From Balaenoptera acutorostrata (lineage: Eukaryota; Chordata; Mammalia; Artiodactyla; Balaenopteridae), in assembly GCF_949987535.1 (NCBI RefSeq), contig NC_080067.1, positions 9,551,654 through 9,615,653 on the forward strand: a stretch of DNA of 64,000 nucleotides, read 5' to 3'. Below are positions 20,736 through 33,562 of the stretch, one piece after another (positions within the stretch are counted from its first letter, which is position 1; the number at the start of each line of letters is the position of its first letter). The position numbers were made by a program, and so were the translations under genes. Under the pieces are notes generated by a model, which worked only from the letters and a program-made list of their open reading frames with translations, searched no databases and was not told where the DNA came from.

Positions 20736-23700
20736 GATATGAATAGTAAGGATTTTACTTCTTTCTTGACAAAGTACATCCCCTTTGATACACTTGCTTC
20801 CATGTAGTCCCTCAGCTTTGCTGGGGTGTCAGCATTTTAGGACATTTCTGATCTTCAGAGGATGTGAGAAAGGAAGCAAGAACTTAGTACCTGACACTTG
20901 ACTCAGGTGTGTTTCTGTATGAGTACCTCTCACGTTTCTTGGGTTATGGGTTATTTTCAATGGTCTACTCTATTTCAAGTCTATTTCTTTAACCTGTCTT
21001 AAGCCACAGACTCCTAAGAAAGCCTATGGACCTCTTCTCAGGATAATGTTTCTAAAATGCATAAAATAAAAATACCCAGGGTTGCAAAGAAACCAATTAC
21101 ACTGAAATGCAGTTCTATTTCTGGACCTCCCTCAGAGGAGAGGCTGGGATAATAAAATGGGGAAAACAAGAGCAGTCCTACTCCACCAAAGGTAACCAGA
21201 GACAGTATTGTGACTTAACTGAAGACAAATGTATTTGCCTTGCCCGACAGAGGAATAAACTAACTCAAGAAAACTTGATTTAAAAGTGAAGTGGCTGATT
21301 GTCTATTTCCTAATAAAGCACTGTAATCAAAAATACTTAGTGTTGTACTTCAACAGTGCTTCATTTATCAAATGTTTCCAGAACATCCAATCCATTTCTT
21401 AATTTCTGTTTACTCGTTCATCATCTCCCCCCCTACAACCCCTGCTTTATTCCAATCTTTGATCTAAGTCTTAGATGTTGACAAAGGATTTGGCTTATTT
21501 TGACTCACTGCACAGGAGTCTATCACCTCCCTATTAAAGAAGCAGATAGCACTAAAGGGGATCTAACATAAGCATTCTCTACGAGAACTGTAGCCGAGAC
21601 ATCAGGAGCCTTATAGATTGCTTGGTTGCATACCTCATCATTCGTGGTAATTCATCCACTGGGCTTGATTTCGGGGGGCAATGCTTTTTGACATGCCAAA
21701 TCCAACACCCATCACAACTCAGCATCTTTACAGAAAATATTCAACAGACATCTATATGCATCCACGCCATGAAATGTGGTCCCTGCACCATATCTTCATT
21801 TGAGAAACTCCCCAAGCACCCATTTAATGAAAGCCAAGGACTTAAATATCACCAGACCCAGGAGACAGAAATACCTTGCTATTTTCTCTTCTCAGTAATT
21901 GCTTTTTTTCTCAAAGAACTCAATCAGCTATATCTACCATATAACATAGTTTCAGAAAAAAAAACTATTGTATTTCTTGCATTATGATGTCCTTTCTGAT
22001 CATTGATATCAGTTTACATAAACATTAAAATGCATTATCCTTACCCTTCCAAATAGGACTCAATAATAGTCACCCTCTCTCGCTTTATCTCTCTCTCTCC
22101 TTCGCACATACACACACACACACACACACCCCTTTACCCAGCATCTTCTCCCCCTTTACATCTAGAGTAGAGAGAGAGGAATAAAAAATTAAAAAATATT
22201 AGATATTGCCTTTTGACGTGACTGCTAACACAATAAAGCCGCGTCGTAAACTGAATCACCGGAGTCTGCTGTTCTTATTGCTCTCTTTGCTGGTATTGCT
22301 TCATGGATATTAGAACCCTTAGGGATATTGGAATATGAATAAAGATTTTTTTAAAAATCAGCTGGGGTTTTTTTTTTCTCTTGGTTCTGTTTCTAAAAAT
22401 AATGCAGTTTGCAAAAAACAGAAGGTTTGGTTTATAACACAAACAAAATTGTTACATTCTGAATGGGTTGTAAGTACCTGATTCTTTGCCTTTTTACTCA
22501 TCCCTGCAAAAAAAAAAAAAAAAAAAAAATCTGCAAATCCATTTGCTAACCAGCTGTACCTCTGTGCGAAATAGATAACAACCTGGAAGAGCCAGGGTTT
22601 GCTGTGAATCGGTGCTGATAGGCCTGAATCTCATAGCTTTTTTTAAATGCTAATGACAAGAAACATTTCCGAAGCCAAAACGCTCTTGTAGATCTGTCTT
22701 CCTCTATTATGACTGATATTTGCTTGTAAGTACATAGAACACTTGTTCCCTGTCCCTTATCTGCGGTGCTGCAGCATGCTGACCTACATACCATTCAGCA
22801 CAATATGACGCACAAACATCTTCTATATAATTTTTCATTTTCGACTTAAAAACAGTAGAGGCAAAATAGGATTGCTGCAAATCTAACAAAGAGATGGCAT
22901 TATTTCCAAATAAAAATGTGCATTTTTCCAAAGAATTTATTTGTCTAGCAGCATGAAGTTCATACATAGCAATGCGGGGGAAAGGGTGCTAAATTGTGAT
23001 TAGGAAGGAAGGACTTAGGAAGGGAAACAAAACCCATCTTTTCAAACCCATCTTTTCCCCAAGCATAATTAAGCTAACTTCTTTCTCACCACAGTTAAAA
23101 GTTCAGCTTTTCTGAACCGTGTTTTTGCAGTGTCATGAAATGCGGCGGATAGAATAATCCTGAAAAACATATAGTAATAACAAAGGAAAAAGGGTAGAAA
23201 GTGACAGGGGGAGTTGTGGGAAGGGAAGAAAGCATCTATTCTCACACCTGCCATTGTCAGGACACTCCAAACAGAGTTCTTTAGCTTTTTAATTTCTTGC
23301 CGCTATGGCTGCCATGTTGGAGATCCTCCCTACCCTTGAAATGATACTTGGGTTTCCAGCAAAACTGTTAATAGCTGCAGCTGAAGCCTTAGGCTGGTGG
23401 TTATCTGATGACCCAGCCTCTCTAATGCTCTGCAAGACCATTGTAATTGCAAATACAGGTGTGTCACGGAAAAAGGAGAACTGTATTTCTAGGACAGTGG
23501 CAGAAAAGAGGCCAGTAAAGGCGTCACCAAGGTTAAAGGGCAAAAAGGGTGAAAACCCCTCATTAACTGGGAACACAGCTGGAAATCTCCACTCACACCG
23601 CCTTCCCTTCTCCAAGAAGAGGTGGCTTACGAGTGCACCTAGGTTTAATTTTTAATGATAAGCTGTCTTGGTTTTCCAAGTTTGATACATCTAAAACAAT

Positions 23701-24124
23701 TGGAAAATCCCCAAGTACGATAAAAACAGCTTGGGTTGTGGCCGAAATGACCTCTTTCCTTGCACTTTAATTAATTTGTTTCCTAATTATTTTGAGGGGA
23801 CCCGAGTAAGAGGGCTGCAACAAATACTTTTGCCACTTGGTTGGATGTTGACAATAGGGTCTAAGTGCAATTCACCTCTCTGAATCATTATTTCATGGTT
23901 CTCTAAAAGTAGAGCAACCTTTTGCAAAGGGTTAGCAGTTATTTGAATTTGACCAGCTAGAAGCCTCTTTTCCAAAAACACAAATCAAAGATGAAATACA
24001 TTTTCACACGTTTTGCAGTTTTGCAGTTATTCCGTTTCATTGTTTGCACCAGGCAAATTTATCCATCAGTTGCCAGACCCCTGCTTATTTATGAGCACAG
24101 TTAACCCAGCATTTTACAATTTCT
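20736..24124. other. Repeat-poor intergenic block
   Basis: No gene identified. It contains a (CA)n at 22105-22129 and a 22-A run at 22508-22529. Frames at 21622-21987 and 23305-23655 are open but show no known domain; the latter is open on both strands. The scarcity of repeats makes it a candidate for conserved noncoding sequence. Confidence 0.45.
22105..22129. repeat. (CA)n microsatellite
   Basis: About a dozen CA dinucleotides preceded by a (TC)n-like stretch at 22077-22099. Confidence 0.9.
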
Positions 24125-24290
24125 ATGTGATACGGGGAGCAGAGCATTCTGGGTGAGAGCCTGGAGACTCAGGGTTTTCATCCTGGCTCTGCCACAAACT
24201 AGCTGTGTGACTTTGAGCAAGTTGCTTGACCTCTCTGAACCTGTTTATCTGGAGCTTGGCCTAGTTAAATGATAAGAGCTCTTCTGGCTG
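24125..24290 (+). mobile_element. MIR SINE relic
   Basis: Carries the MIR core: gagagcctggagactcaggg, then ctggctctgccacaaactag and ctgtgtgactttgagcaag, then gacctctctgaacctg. Confidence 0.8.
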
Positions 24291-25617
24291 TAAAATTCGA
24301 CAACTGGCTCCCCGTATACCCTTTTCATTTGGGACCACTTATCTCACCACTGTTGGCTCGTGTTAACTGCTAAATACCATAGAACAATTTTCTAAGTGCT
24401 TATTTCAGATGATACTGAAAGCTCTCGGAAAACCTTGTCTTTTGGCATCACCGTAGATATGCTTATGTGATAACCAGCTCCCACTTTACTGTACATTGCT
24501 AATGGCAACATTATACTGCCACACCAGCTCCATAGGTCTAACTTATTAATGGTCTATGCTAATGCAATTTCCAGAAAGTATGTTGTTATTAAATTTTCTG
24601 GAATTTCAACACAGCAAAACAACATATAACTGCTTGATAAATTACTCTGAATAGATTTAGTAATTTGTGTAAGGGAGGCTCTCATTTATGTAAGACGCCT
24701 AAATCCATTTAAAGTTAATTTCTTATTTTCTTATATTTATGTCATTCAGAAATACACTGCTGGTCCAGAAGGAATCTTTCCAAAACCCAAGTGAACTATT
24801 AATTTTGTTTGGGTTAAAGCATAAAATGTTAACAGTGTACAGTATCCACAATTTGCCAGTTACCCTTCACAATTCCTTCCAAATACGGTTTACGGATTTT
24901 TTCTCACATGACTGAGATTTTGTATAGCATCTCTGTTTTTCATCTTAAATTCAAGGCAAAAGATAGATGGATTTATTAAACAAGAGTTCCTAGCAAATAT
25001 CAAATTAACATAAAAAATTTCATGGATTAAGCAATCTGCCTTTTATAGTGCTTTCAATGATTTGGATGAAAATACAGTCCCAAATTCTTGGTCCCCTTCC
25101 TTAAGCTTCTATTTATAAAATACATCCAAATAAAGATTCTACTTCCTCATTGCCATTGCTATTTTTTAAAAATCACCGTGCTGTTGAGTTCTGTCTGAGC
25201 TATGCTAGGCACTATAGGTAGTACCATTTATACAGTTATAACCGCTGCCCATAAAAGACAGGGAGATGACAGTAAGATAGATTCACCCACACAGAACATG
25301 CAGATTAGGAACTATAAGCATAGAGTAGAATTCCTACAAGAAATGTAAAAAGTGTTGAATGTTAAATGCTGTGCTCTGGTAACATCTATGCCTTAGGCTT
25401 CAGCAGAAAGTTAATTATACACACGCACACTCACGTACACTCACACACACACACACGAATGCACATCAAGCATAGCAATATAGGTCAATGACTTAAAAAT
25501 GACTCAAACACAGATGGATATTTCTGCTAGGGGATAATTTCTTACAGAATTTTGGAAGTCCGGAAAGAAGTTGGAAAGCAAATGAGACAGCTGATTTTTA
25601 CTTTGGTTTAACCAAAT
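24291..25617. other. AT-rich intergenic sequence
   Basis: No gene or clear interspersed repeat. A degenerate CA/CACT repeat lies at 25419-25456. Confidence 0.5.
25419..25456. repeat. Imperfect (CA)n repeat
   Basis: Alternating acacgcacactcacgtacac and acacacac blocks. Confidence 0.8.
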
Positions 25618-25700
25618 TCATTTATTTGTTTATTAAGTTATTGGGTTCTTACTATGTGCCAAACAGCATGTTTGGCTAAGTTCAATATAATTCGTGAGAG
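25618..25700 (-). mobile_element. L2 3' end relic
   Basis: tcatttatttgtttattaag then ttcttactatgtgccaaaca is the reverse complement of the L2 terminus (the tgcctggcacatagtagg-type motif). Confidence 0.6.
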
Positions 25701-27417
25701 AAATAAAAAACTCAAGAAAGAAATCACTTCGATCCCTAAAGCACTTTCATTGCAACATTTGCAAACCAAGTGAAATGGATAAGCTATTATATTGTTAATG
25801 AAATATTTTAAATCTGATTTTTAAAATCAAAGAACAATTAAAGAGGTACGACCTTAACTGTCCTTTTAATGTTACTACATGAAATATTTCAAATTTTATC
25901 CCACGTGTCCTTTTGTAGTAAACAGAACATATGATCCATGGCATTTAACTTTGAAGATACAACTGATCTGGTAACTCAGATGATCCAAATCACTGTCAGG
26001 CTTAATCTTCAGCTGGGTGTCTGCTTCTGAGCAGAACTGGCCATTAGATTTAGTGGGAAGGTAACTAAGAAGGGTTGTGTTCCCAGCAAGGTATGGCCAA
26101 ATAAATGCTGAGGACATGACCATTAAAGTTGCATTTCAGCATCATTTCAATTTGGTGACCTTGGGTCTGGAGACAGCACACTAGATGACATCAGGAACCC
26201 TTCCCCACCCCTCCCACAGGTATACTGAGAAAGCTTCATCCTAGGGTTATCCCAGCTATAATTAGAGTGGTCATACAGCCCATTTGCCCAGGACATCCCA
26301 CTTTACTCCTGTTATCCCAGCATAATTATTAATAGCTTGCACTCCCACTTTCAAAAAGGCCCTGGCTAGGGATGATTAATTACTCAGGTCCTCTAATCAT
26401 AATACAATCTTTGATACACACTCCGAAACCTGATCCATTAGAACAAATTCCAATCCAGCCCCAGCACTAGAAATGTGGCAGTCTGCAAGGTTACAGACAC
26501 TTGCTGGAATTCATCATCCTCTTTCCCCATGCAATGGACATGTTCTTTAAAGAAAATGACTGAACAAGTCTGATTCATGGACCTGACTTATAGACACATG
26601 TCCTGTTGAACCATAACTTTCCTCTACTCACGTCCCCCGAATTCACTAAGAATTCCTGAGATGAGCTGAGCTCTATTGGGTTTTGCACAAAGCCTGACTC
26701 TGTTACAGACTTCTTAAAAACAGAAGATGCATCTTATTCACCTTGGTGTCTCTCAATGCCTTTACCACTCAGCCTTATTTGTAAGAACCACTCCAAAAAC
26801 TTTTGTTGAAATGCCTGGAACATCCAGTCAAAACACCTGGATGGTTGGCCTCATTCTTTACTTTCCAGCTATTTATCATCATGTAGACCCAAAGAAATCC
26901 AGAAAACAGACAAATGCCAGGCCTGAGAATGTCTGCGGGGAGAAGTGCCCAGGTGCACATGGATGGAAATAACATCTACTCTTAAACCTTTGCTTCCCTC
27001 CTAGTAACTTCTCAATCTATCTTCATGTTCTTTTCTAAGGCAACTAATTAGCCACTTTCTACAAACCAGATATTCTAGAGGTAGGAACCAGGTCTTCCCC
27101 AACAAACCCATCAACAAAACAGTTGTTTCCACCCAGAGCTCCTGGACAAATAAAGTCAGAGTTCAAGACAGAATCTTGCTAAAGAAATATCAATACTTGC
27201 TTTTCCCTTGTACAGCATCTCCAGAAGTCTTGACTGCATAGAGGGACCAGCCATAGTGAAGGCAGAATAAGGAGGAGATAATGGGAGATTGTAAATGAAT
27301 TTTTTGCTCATTCTGAATTTAGAAAAAAGTTGAAGTCTGTCCACAAGTTATTAGTAAGAATTGCAGTATTTGAATCAACACTTATGGATTGTGCTGAAGC
27401 ATTTTGCCCCCAGTTTT
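25701..27417. other. Intergenic sequence, nothing recognised
   Basis: No coding exon, RNA gene or clear repeat. Short frames (e.g. 26727-26972, 25896-26123) lack any recognisable domain. Confidence 0.5.
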
Positions 27418-27434
27418 CACATTCCCAAATTTTT

Positions 27435-27780
27435 TTTTAATTCTTTCTTTTTAATTTATTTATTTGTTTATTTATTTTTGGCTGCGTTGGGTCTTTGTTG
27501 CTGCGAGCGGGCTTTCTCTAGCTGCGGTGAGCAGGGGTTACTCTTCGTTGTGGTGTGCGGGCTTCTCATTGCAGTGGCTTCTCTTGTTGCAGAGCACGGG
27601 TTCTAGGTTCACGGGCTTCAGTAGTTGTGGCTGGCGGGCTCTAGAGTGCAGGCTCAGTAGTTGTGGCGCATAGGCTTAGTTGCTACGCGGCATGTGGGAT
27701 CTTCCCGGACCAGGGCTCGAACCCGTGTGCCCTGCGTTGGCAGGCGGATTCTTAACCACTGGGCCACCAGGGAAGCCCCC
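27435..27780 (-). mobile_element. CHR-type SINE, longer subtype with internal duplication
   Basis: T-rich tail at the left, tRNA-like head at the right (gggccaccagggaagcc). The TSD cacattcccaaatttt at 27418-27433 and 27781-27796 is perfect. The body contains the cagtagttgtggc motif twice (about 27629 and 27656), a duplication that the other copies in this window lack. ORFs 27361-27606 and 27464-27673 are artefacts. Confidence 0.94.
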
Positions 27781-27796
27781 CACATTCCCAAATTTT

Positions 27797-30642
27797 AATT
27801 CATGATTTTTGAAATCACATCTTTAGCACACTTGTGATTTTTTTTTTTTTCAGATCACCCAAGCAGACTAAATAAATGAGGTGACTGCGCCTGATGGCTT
27901 TTATGAACCTACCATATTGGGATGGAGTCAAAACTGTCATGTAATTTGGCGTCATCTGGTAAGAGAAAGAGTTTCTACAACATCCATCCATGTCTGAAAA
28001 ACAACAAGAAAGCAAAGTGAATTTCAAGCTGGAAAGAAGGGATACAAAGCATTGGGCCCTGGATACCAGACTCCACATTCACACAACGTCGTGCTCTTTC
28101 GGAAGGTTTGAGGCTGGGAGCTTTCTCCTTTCATTGGCCAACATAAAAGTGGTTTCAGCAAGAAGTAGGGAACAAAGAAAGACTTTCATTTACAAAAGCA
28201 AGTCGAACGGCACAGCGGCTGTTAGGAGCTTTTATTTATGCCGCACCTGGCATTACTTTTAATAATAATGTGGCAGAACAGAATTGGCTGCGCCAAGGCT
28301 AACCAGGAAAGAGTGTGTCTCGGCATCCATCGCATAATCCCTTGTCATGCACGTTTGAACCCCAGGCTCCCGTCAGCAGTATCCATCCGGACTGGAGGAG
28401 TCCAGCTGAGAGGAGGTGGGCTCGCGTTCTTGGGGGGCGGCTGGTCTGCCTCTCAGTTTCACCAGGTAGAGGATTGTCACCAGGAGCTCTGGTCTGAGCC
28501 CGCTACAGTTTGTACCAGCTCCCAACTGCTGTTGGCAAAGCTCAGTGCTTCCCTGTCTCCAGGTAAAATGGTCTTTGAAACAGCCTTGCAAACAGAAGAT
28601 GAACGAAGCTGAATTGAGGAAATCTTTTCATTCCTCCTGGTCAAGGCAAGATTTTGGACTTTTTAATTGTAAAATCTCTAATTTCATCTAAAAGCATTAT
28701 CTTTCCTTTTTTTTTTTTTTTTTACCCAAAGAAAATATGAATCAGGCATGTGGTTATGTCTTGCTCTGCTAAGGAGAGCAAATTCAGTCGTTGAGTTAGC
28801 CTGGTTCAAGCCTAGAGGGAAACGCACAGCACTGGGATGGTGTTTCTTTGAACGGGCCACTTCATCTTTTCCTCCATCAAACTCTCCCATAGATACAAAA
28901 AGAATCTTGGCCCAGATAATCTCAAATTTCCATTCTGACTGTAACACGAGTCCATGGTGCTCTAAGAGGAAACTGACATTACTATCACGCCCATTTTAGT
29001 TGGTTGTGAACATTTTATTTCGACACATTTAAATGCTGATCATTAAGGAAAAGAAAGTTTTGAGCTATGAAAACTTCAGATCCTGACCATCAGCCCCAGT
29101 AAATTTGCAGATCGAATATTATCTTCTGCTTTGGTCAAACAGATGCAGATAGAGAGCTAACCAGTTATTCAGGCAGAGTCTGACAAACACATCTGGTGGC
29201 AAGTTATGTGCCTAATTTGCTCTTAAAGGAGATGCTGCATTTAATTCACACGTAGAACTCAAACCAGGGGTTGGGATTAACCTCGAGGCAACTTTAGATT
29301 ACAAAAAAAAATAGTAATAATCTTTTGGAACATATGAAATCTTAAGTTAGAATCACTTCTGGTTAAATATGCCATTACCCCCAAAGAGTCCAGAATTTAG
29401 CCAGGACTCTGGAGACTCCAAATATTAAAACTACAGCTTTTTTCCTTGTGATTTTCAAACTTTGAAAATCCAGTGTAATCTCCCATACCCACAAGCCTGT
29501 AATTTAGAAAATTCCAATTATAAATTTGCTCCTCTGCCCTAAAATTCCTGCCCACCCTCCATCTCATCGTGGAATGACTGCAGATTTGCCTGGCTTTCTG
29601 ACGGGAGCAACCCCAACCATGTCAGCCAGAAGCAAATCTGACTTTAACACATGCCCCTGAACTGCCAGAGTGCCTATAAAAGCTCATTGCAGAGGGCAGT
29701 GAAGGAAATAGTGCCCAGTTCCAAAAATCCTTCTCTACCCTCAAAGGGGCAGCTTGCAGAAGTGCTCACGTCCACTCTGGGGTCGTGCTTTCACTGGCTC
29801 CCACGACTATAAGTAGACGTTCCCTCCCACTGCAGTTCAGGCATTTCCTGGGCAGGTAGGCCACCGTCTGAGCTTGTCCAAGCGTTTCATTGTCACTGGA
29901 GCTGTGAGCTCCATTCCGAGTTTCCCTGCACCACACACTTAGTTGAAGCGAGGTGGGGGTGGGACAGAAAAGATGTACACAGATGTACAGAGTTGGCGTT
30001 TATGTCCTGTAGGGATACCCTTGAAGCTTGTTAAAAAAGTCCGTCAAGACATCTGGTCAGCTGCCCTAATCCATATTGGGGTTTTTAGGCTACTGTTATG
30101 CCCCAATATGCTTTGAACATTGCCAATCTGCTTTCTCCACAGAAGCAGCAGTGCGTCCCTTTTGGTTTCTCAGCTCGTCCCCAGCCCTGGTGTTTATAGC
30201 GTCATGTACCGAGCACAATGAAAAAGCACATACTGTAGCGCGTGTGTCTGGCTAATGAAACGGGTCAGACGAACCTTGTGCAATCAGGGACGGGGGCCGA
30301 TTGGCTTAGGCTGGGTCCATCTTGCAGACTGCAAAAGAGTCAGCTGTCGCCAGGGCCATGCGGCAGATGGACAGTTTGCATCCGATTTCCAGGCCAGCGC
30401 CAAACCCTTTAGAAGCTTTGGCAGCCAAGCGCCATCAGGCAGCAGCTTTGATGTCCTGCAGATGGCTGTGGTGGCCACCGAAACTCTGCATCCCAACAGG
30501 CCCAGGGCTTACTTTCAGGCAGCATTCACTCTGGCCAGGGTCCGCGGTCAGCCAGAGACGTGGGTCACTGGGCTGCGGTGCACTTGACACCAGCCAAGAC
30601 CTTCCAGCAGCTTCCACTTCCACATGGATAGCAGCTTAAAAA
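27797..30642. other. Repeat-poor, GC-variable intergenic block
   Basis: No recognised gene. Frames 28238-28612 (124 aa), 30255-30587 (110 aa) and 30322-30639 are open but domain-free and overlap antisense frames. Two TATA-like boxes (29675-29682, 29808-29813) and an imperfect hairpin (29581-29640) are present. Candidate regulatory sequence only. Confidence 0.4.
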
Positions 30643-30657
30643 TGTTATTTTTTTAAA

Positions 30658-30812
30658 GTCTTTATTGAAGTTATTGCAATATTGCTTCTGTTTTATGTTT
30701 TGGCTTCCTGGCCACAAGGCATGTGGGATACCAGCTCCCAGACCAGGGATCAAACCTGCACCCCCAGCATTGGAAGGTAAAGTCTCAACCACTGGACCTC
30801 CAGGGAAGTCCC
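30658..30812 (-). mobile_element. Short CHR-type tRNA-derived SINE (second subfamily)
   Basis: Reverse complement begins at gggacttccctggaggtcca and ends with the aataaagactt-like tail (left end aagtctttattgaagtta). A TSD with one mismatch (tgttatttttttaaa at 30643-30657, tgttacttttttaaa at 30813-30827) brackets it. Confidence 0.88.
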
Positions 30813-30837
30813 TGTTACTTTTTTAAAAAGAGTAATA

Positions 30838-30862
30838 CACACACACACACACACACACATAT
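30838..30862. repeat. (CA)n microsatellite
   Basis: About ten perfect CA units followed by tatacacc. Confidence 0.92.
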
Positions 30863-31079
30863 ACACCCCTGCTCTGATTCTTCCCATTTCAGATTTCCTG
30901 ACATAAACATGCCTCTTCACCTCTTCCCAGGTCACTATCCAACCCCTAGACACAGTGGCCTTTCTTCCTCCCTGGTAACTGAGAGGCTTCTCAGGTATTT
31001 AGCAAAACCATCCACCTATGTCCACTTCTGTAGAGATGACACAGGCTCCTGGAGTTTCCTTTAAAACAAAACAATACAA

Positions 31080-31391
31080 CCAAACATTTACAAAACAGAA
31101 ATAGACTCACAGACATAGAAAACAAACTTATGGTTAACAAAAGGGGAAGGGGGGGATAAATTAGGAGTTTGGGATTAACAGATATACACTAGTTTATATA
31201 AAATAGATAACCAACAGGGACCTTCTGTATAGCACGGGGAACTATGTTCAATATCTTGCAATAACCTATAATGGAAAACAATCTGCAAAAGAATATATAT
31301 ATATATATATATATGTATAGCTGAATCACTTTGCTGTACACCTGAAACTAACACAACATGGCAAATCAACTATACTTCAACAAAAAAAAAA
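31080..31391 (+). mobile_element. 5'-truncated L1, 3' UTR only
   Basis: Carries the 3' end of an older artiodactyl-type L1: acagaaatagactcacagac, ctgtatagcacggggaacta, then gctgaatcactttgctgtac and an A-rich end. It includes a (TA)n run at about 31294-31313. TSD not clear. Confidence 0.85.
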
Positions 31392-33214
31392 TCAGAAAAA
31401 AGAAAGAAAGGCAGGGAGAGAGCGAGAAAAAACTAAAGTATGGGCTGCTTCCTCCTTCCTCCAGATTTCCTGGTAAATAGTGCATGTTTTCTCCTTCCCA
31501 GGTCACAAGTTTAGCCCCCGGACAATCTCAGACTCCGTCTTCCCCTGGCATTGCCACCCAAAGTGGCAGCAATTGCAAACTGGGAGGTTTTGAATTTGGT
31601 GTCCATTTTAAGACCCCCCCCTTCCCCCTCCCTGAGCTCTGCTTCATCTGGGTCTGACTTGCCCTAAGCCCCAAAGCATAGTCTTCGTGGCGGTCAGTTT
31701 CATCTTGTGCTCTGAATAGCCCAGAGTAATCTGTTGAAAAGCTAAGGCTGGAGGTCTTCCAAACAGAACCCTTGCGCATTCGGTAGGAGCAGTAAATTCT
31801 GACTGGCGCTGTTAGAAAGAAACCATGTCACTGCACCAAAGAAGCAAGTGTGGGCTTCTCCCACCCCCAAGATCAACCTGGAAATTTCCCACTTCCCTCC
31901 ACACCCCCTTGATGAGCGGGCCAGAGAAGAAGTTTAGAGCAAGTGGCTGACAAAAATGAAAAACAAACTCAGTGAAAATAAATTCAATCATGTGTGATTT
32001 CCAGCCACTCAAAAGTAACAGAAATATTTGGTAAAAATATATAGATATAAATTGCCAATTAATGCAAACTGATTAAAGCCAGTAAATAGAAAAAAATAAA
32101 AAGTTAATTAGAGCTTTTTGAAGCTTTGTTATATATACATCTTTTGCAGGTGCTACAAAAGTGAAAAATAACCATTATAATTACTAGGATTCAAAGATTC
32201 ATATTTTTCCCATGAATTTATTTAGGATTATCAGTTTCCTTGTAGTTATACAAAAGGCCTGTCAAGGTGTATCCCACGTGTTTAGCTTGTGTGTTCCAAA
32301 AACAAGCCAAAATGCTATTGTATTTCACCCAGTACAGGGAAGCTACTCTGAGAAAAAAAAAAAAAAAAAATAGGCCAAGTTTTACCTGGATCTCTATCTT
32401 GGTTAAATTATCTTACATATGTTTTAATTTTTTTTTCTTGTTCTTTCTGTCTTTATCTCTCTCTCTCTTTGTTAAAGTACATCTGTGTTTGTTGACTGCC
32501 CCAGATTATAGCTAGCTAAGTGAGGAGTGCATGTCCTAGCACCTGGTATAGTATATGTAGCTTAACAATACATATCATTACATTATTTACAGCTCGTTTT
32601 ATGGTATTCAATAGTAAACTGCAAATTAACCCTTCAAGAACCAGTTGGAGGAAACACTCCATTCAGCATGAGATACCCAATGAAGCTTTTTTTTTCCCCC
32701 TGGCAGAATACAGTACATCTACGACTGTATTCATAAACAGGGAAGTGTGTTCATTACAGGAGGGATGCCCACCAGAGCCAGCTAATTCCTCTCCCAGGAA
32801 ATCTGTTTCATAATGATATTCCTTACTACACCACGCTTGTACTTATGCTGATAACACAGGTTATAAAAGGGACTTAGGACTGCAGTCAATTAATGTACTG
32901 GCTCTTTAACCTCCTTTATTGGAGTACATTAGGCACCAAAGGGACTCGATGTTATGTTGCTGGCAACAAAAAGACCCGAGCAATACCATTTCATGCCGTC
33001 TCAGCCCTGTCTTCAGTTCCCAGGAATACACATCGTGATCTGACCTCATTAGGCTCTGATTCAGCTGCAGTCCGGTGCAAGGACACAGGGGGAAGGTTGG
33101 TGAGAGTGGGTGCCGAGAAAGCACCTTTCCCACGCCTGATAAAAGAAATCTCCATCACCGAAGCCGGCGCCAGGGTCGTGATAGACTGCATCTCCTAGAT
33201 CATCGAGCTCTGCT
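31392..33214. other. Intergenic sequence, few repeats
   Basis: No gene identified. It contains a ~20-A run near 32350-32370 and a short (TC)n near 32450-32470. Frames on both strands near 32893-33198 and 32906-33264 are mutually overlapping and domain-free. Confidence 0.45.
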
Positions 33215-33345
33215 GACATTTTGTTCACGTTTGGAGGAACCGAAGCCCAGAGAGACAGGAACAACTAACCTAAAGTCACCCAGTTTGTTAGCAGCAGAGC
33301 CAAAACTACAGCATTCAGAGTTCCTGGTTCCTAGAAGGGAGCTCC
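33215..33345 (-). mobile_element. MIR SINE relic
   Basis: ggaggaaccgaagcccagag, then ctaaagtcacccagtttgtt and agcagagccaaaactacagc, matches the reverse complement of the MIR core. Confidence 0.7.
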
Positions 33346-33562
33346 CACCCGATCCCCTGATGCTTTCTAAATACAAAAAGCAATCACTAATGAGCGATCA
33401 TTAAAGACTGGACCCAGAGAAGAGAAAGGAATAGACATCTAAATAGAAATGAACTTTAAAAGAGAGATACAGAGAGAGAGAGTGCGCAGGAATTTTAAAT
33501 TGGACTGCAAGAGAAAAACTACGAGTTCCAAAATAAGTCCTCTTTGTTAATAAGAAATTTGG

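Noticed and set aside
21622..21987. 121-residue frame as a possible gene
   Set aside because: No recognisable motif, and no start context or exon boundary that would distinguish it from chance.
22508..22529. Poly(A) tail of a processed pseudogene
   Set aside because: No coding homology upstream and no duplicated flank was found.
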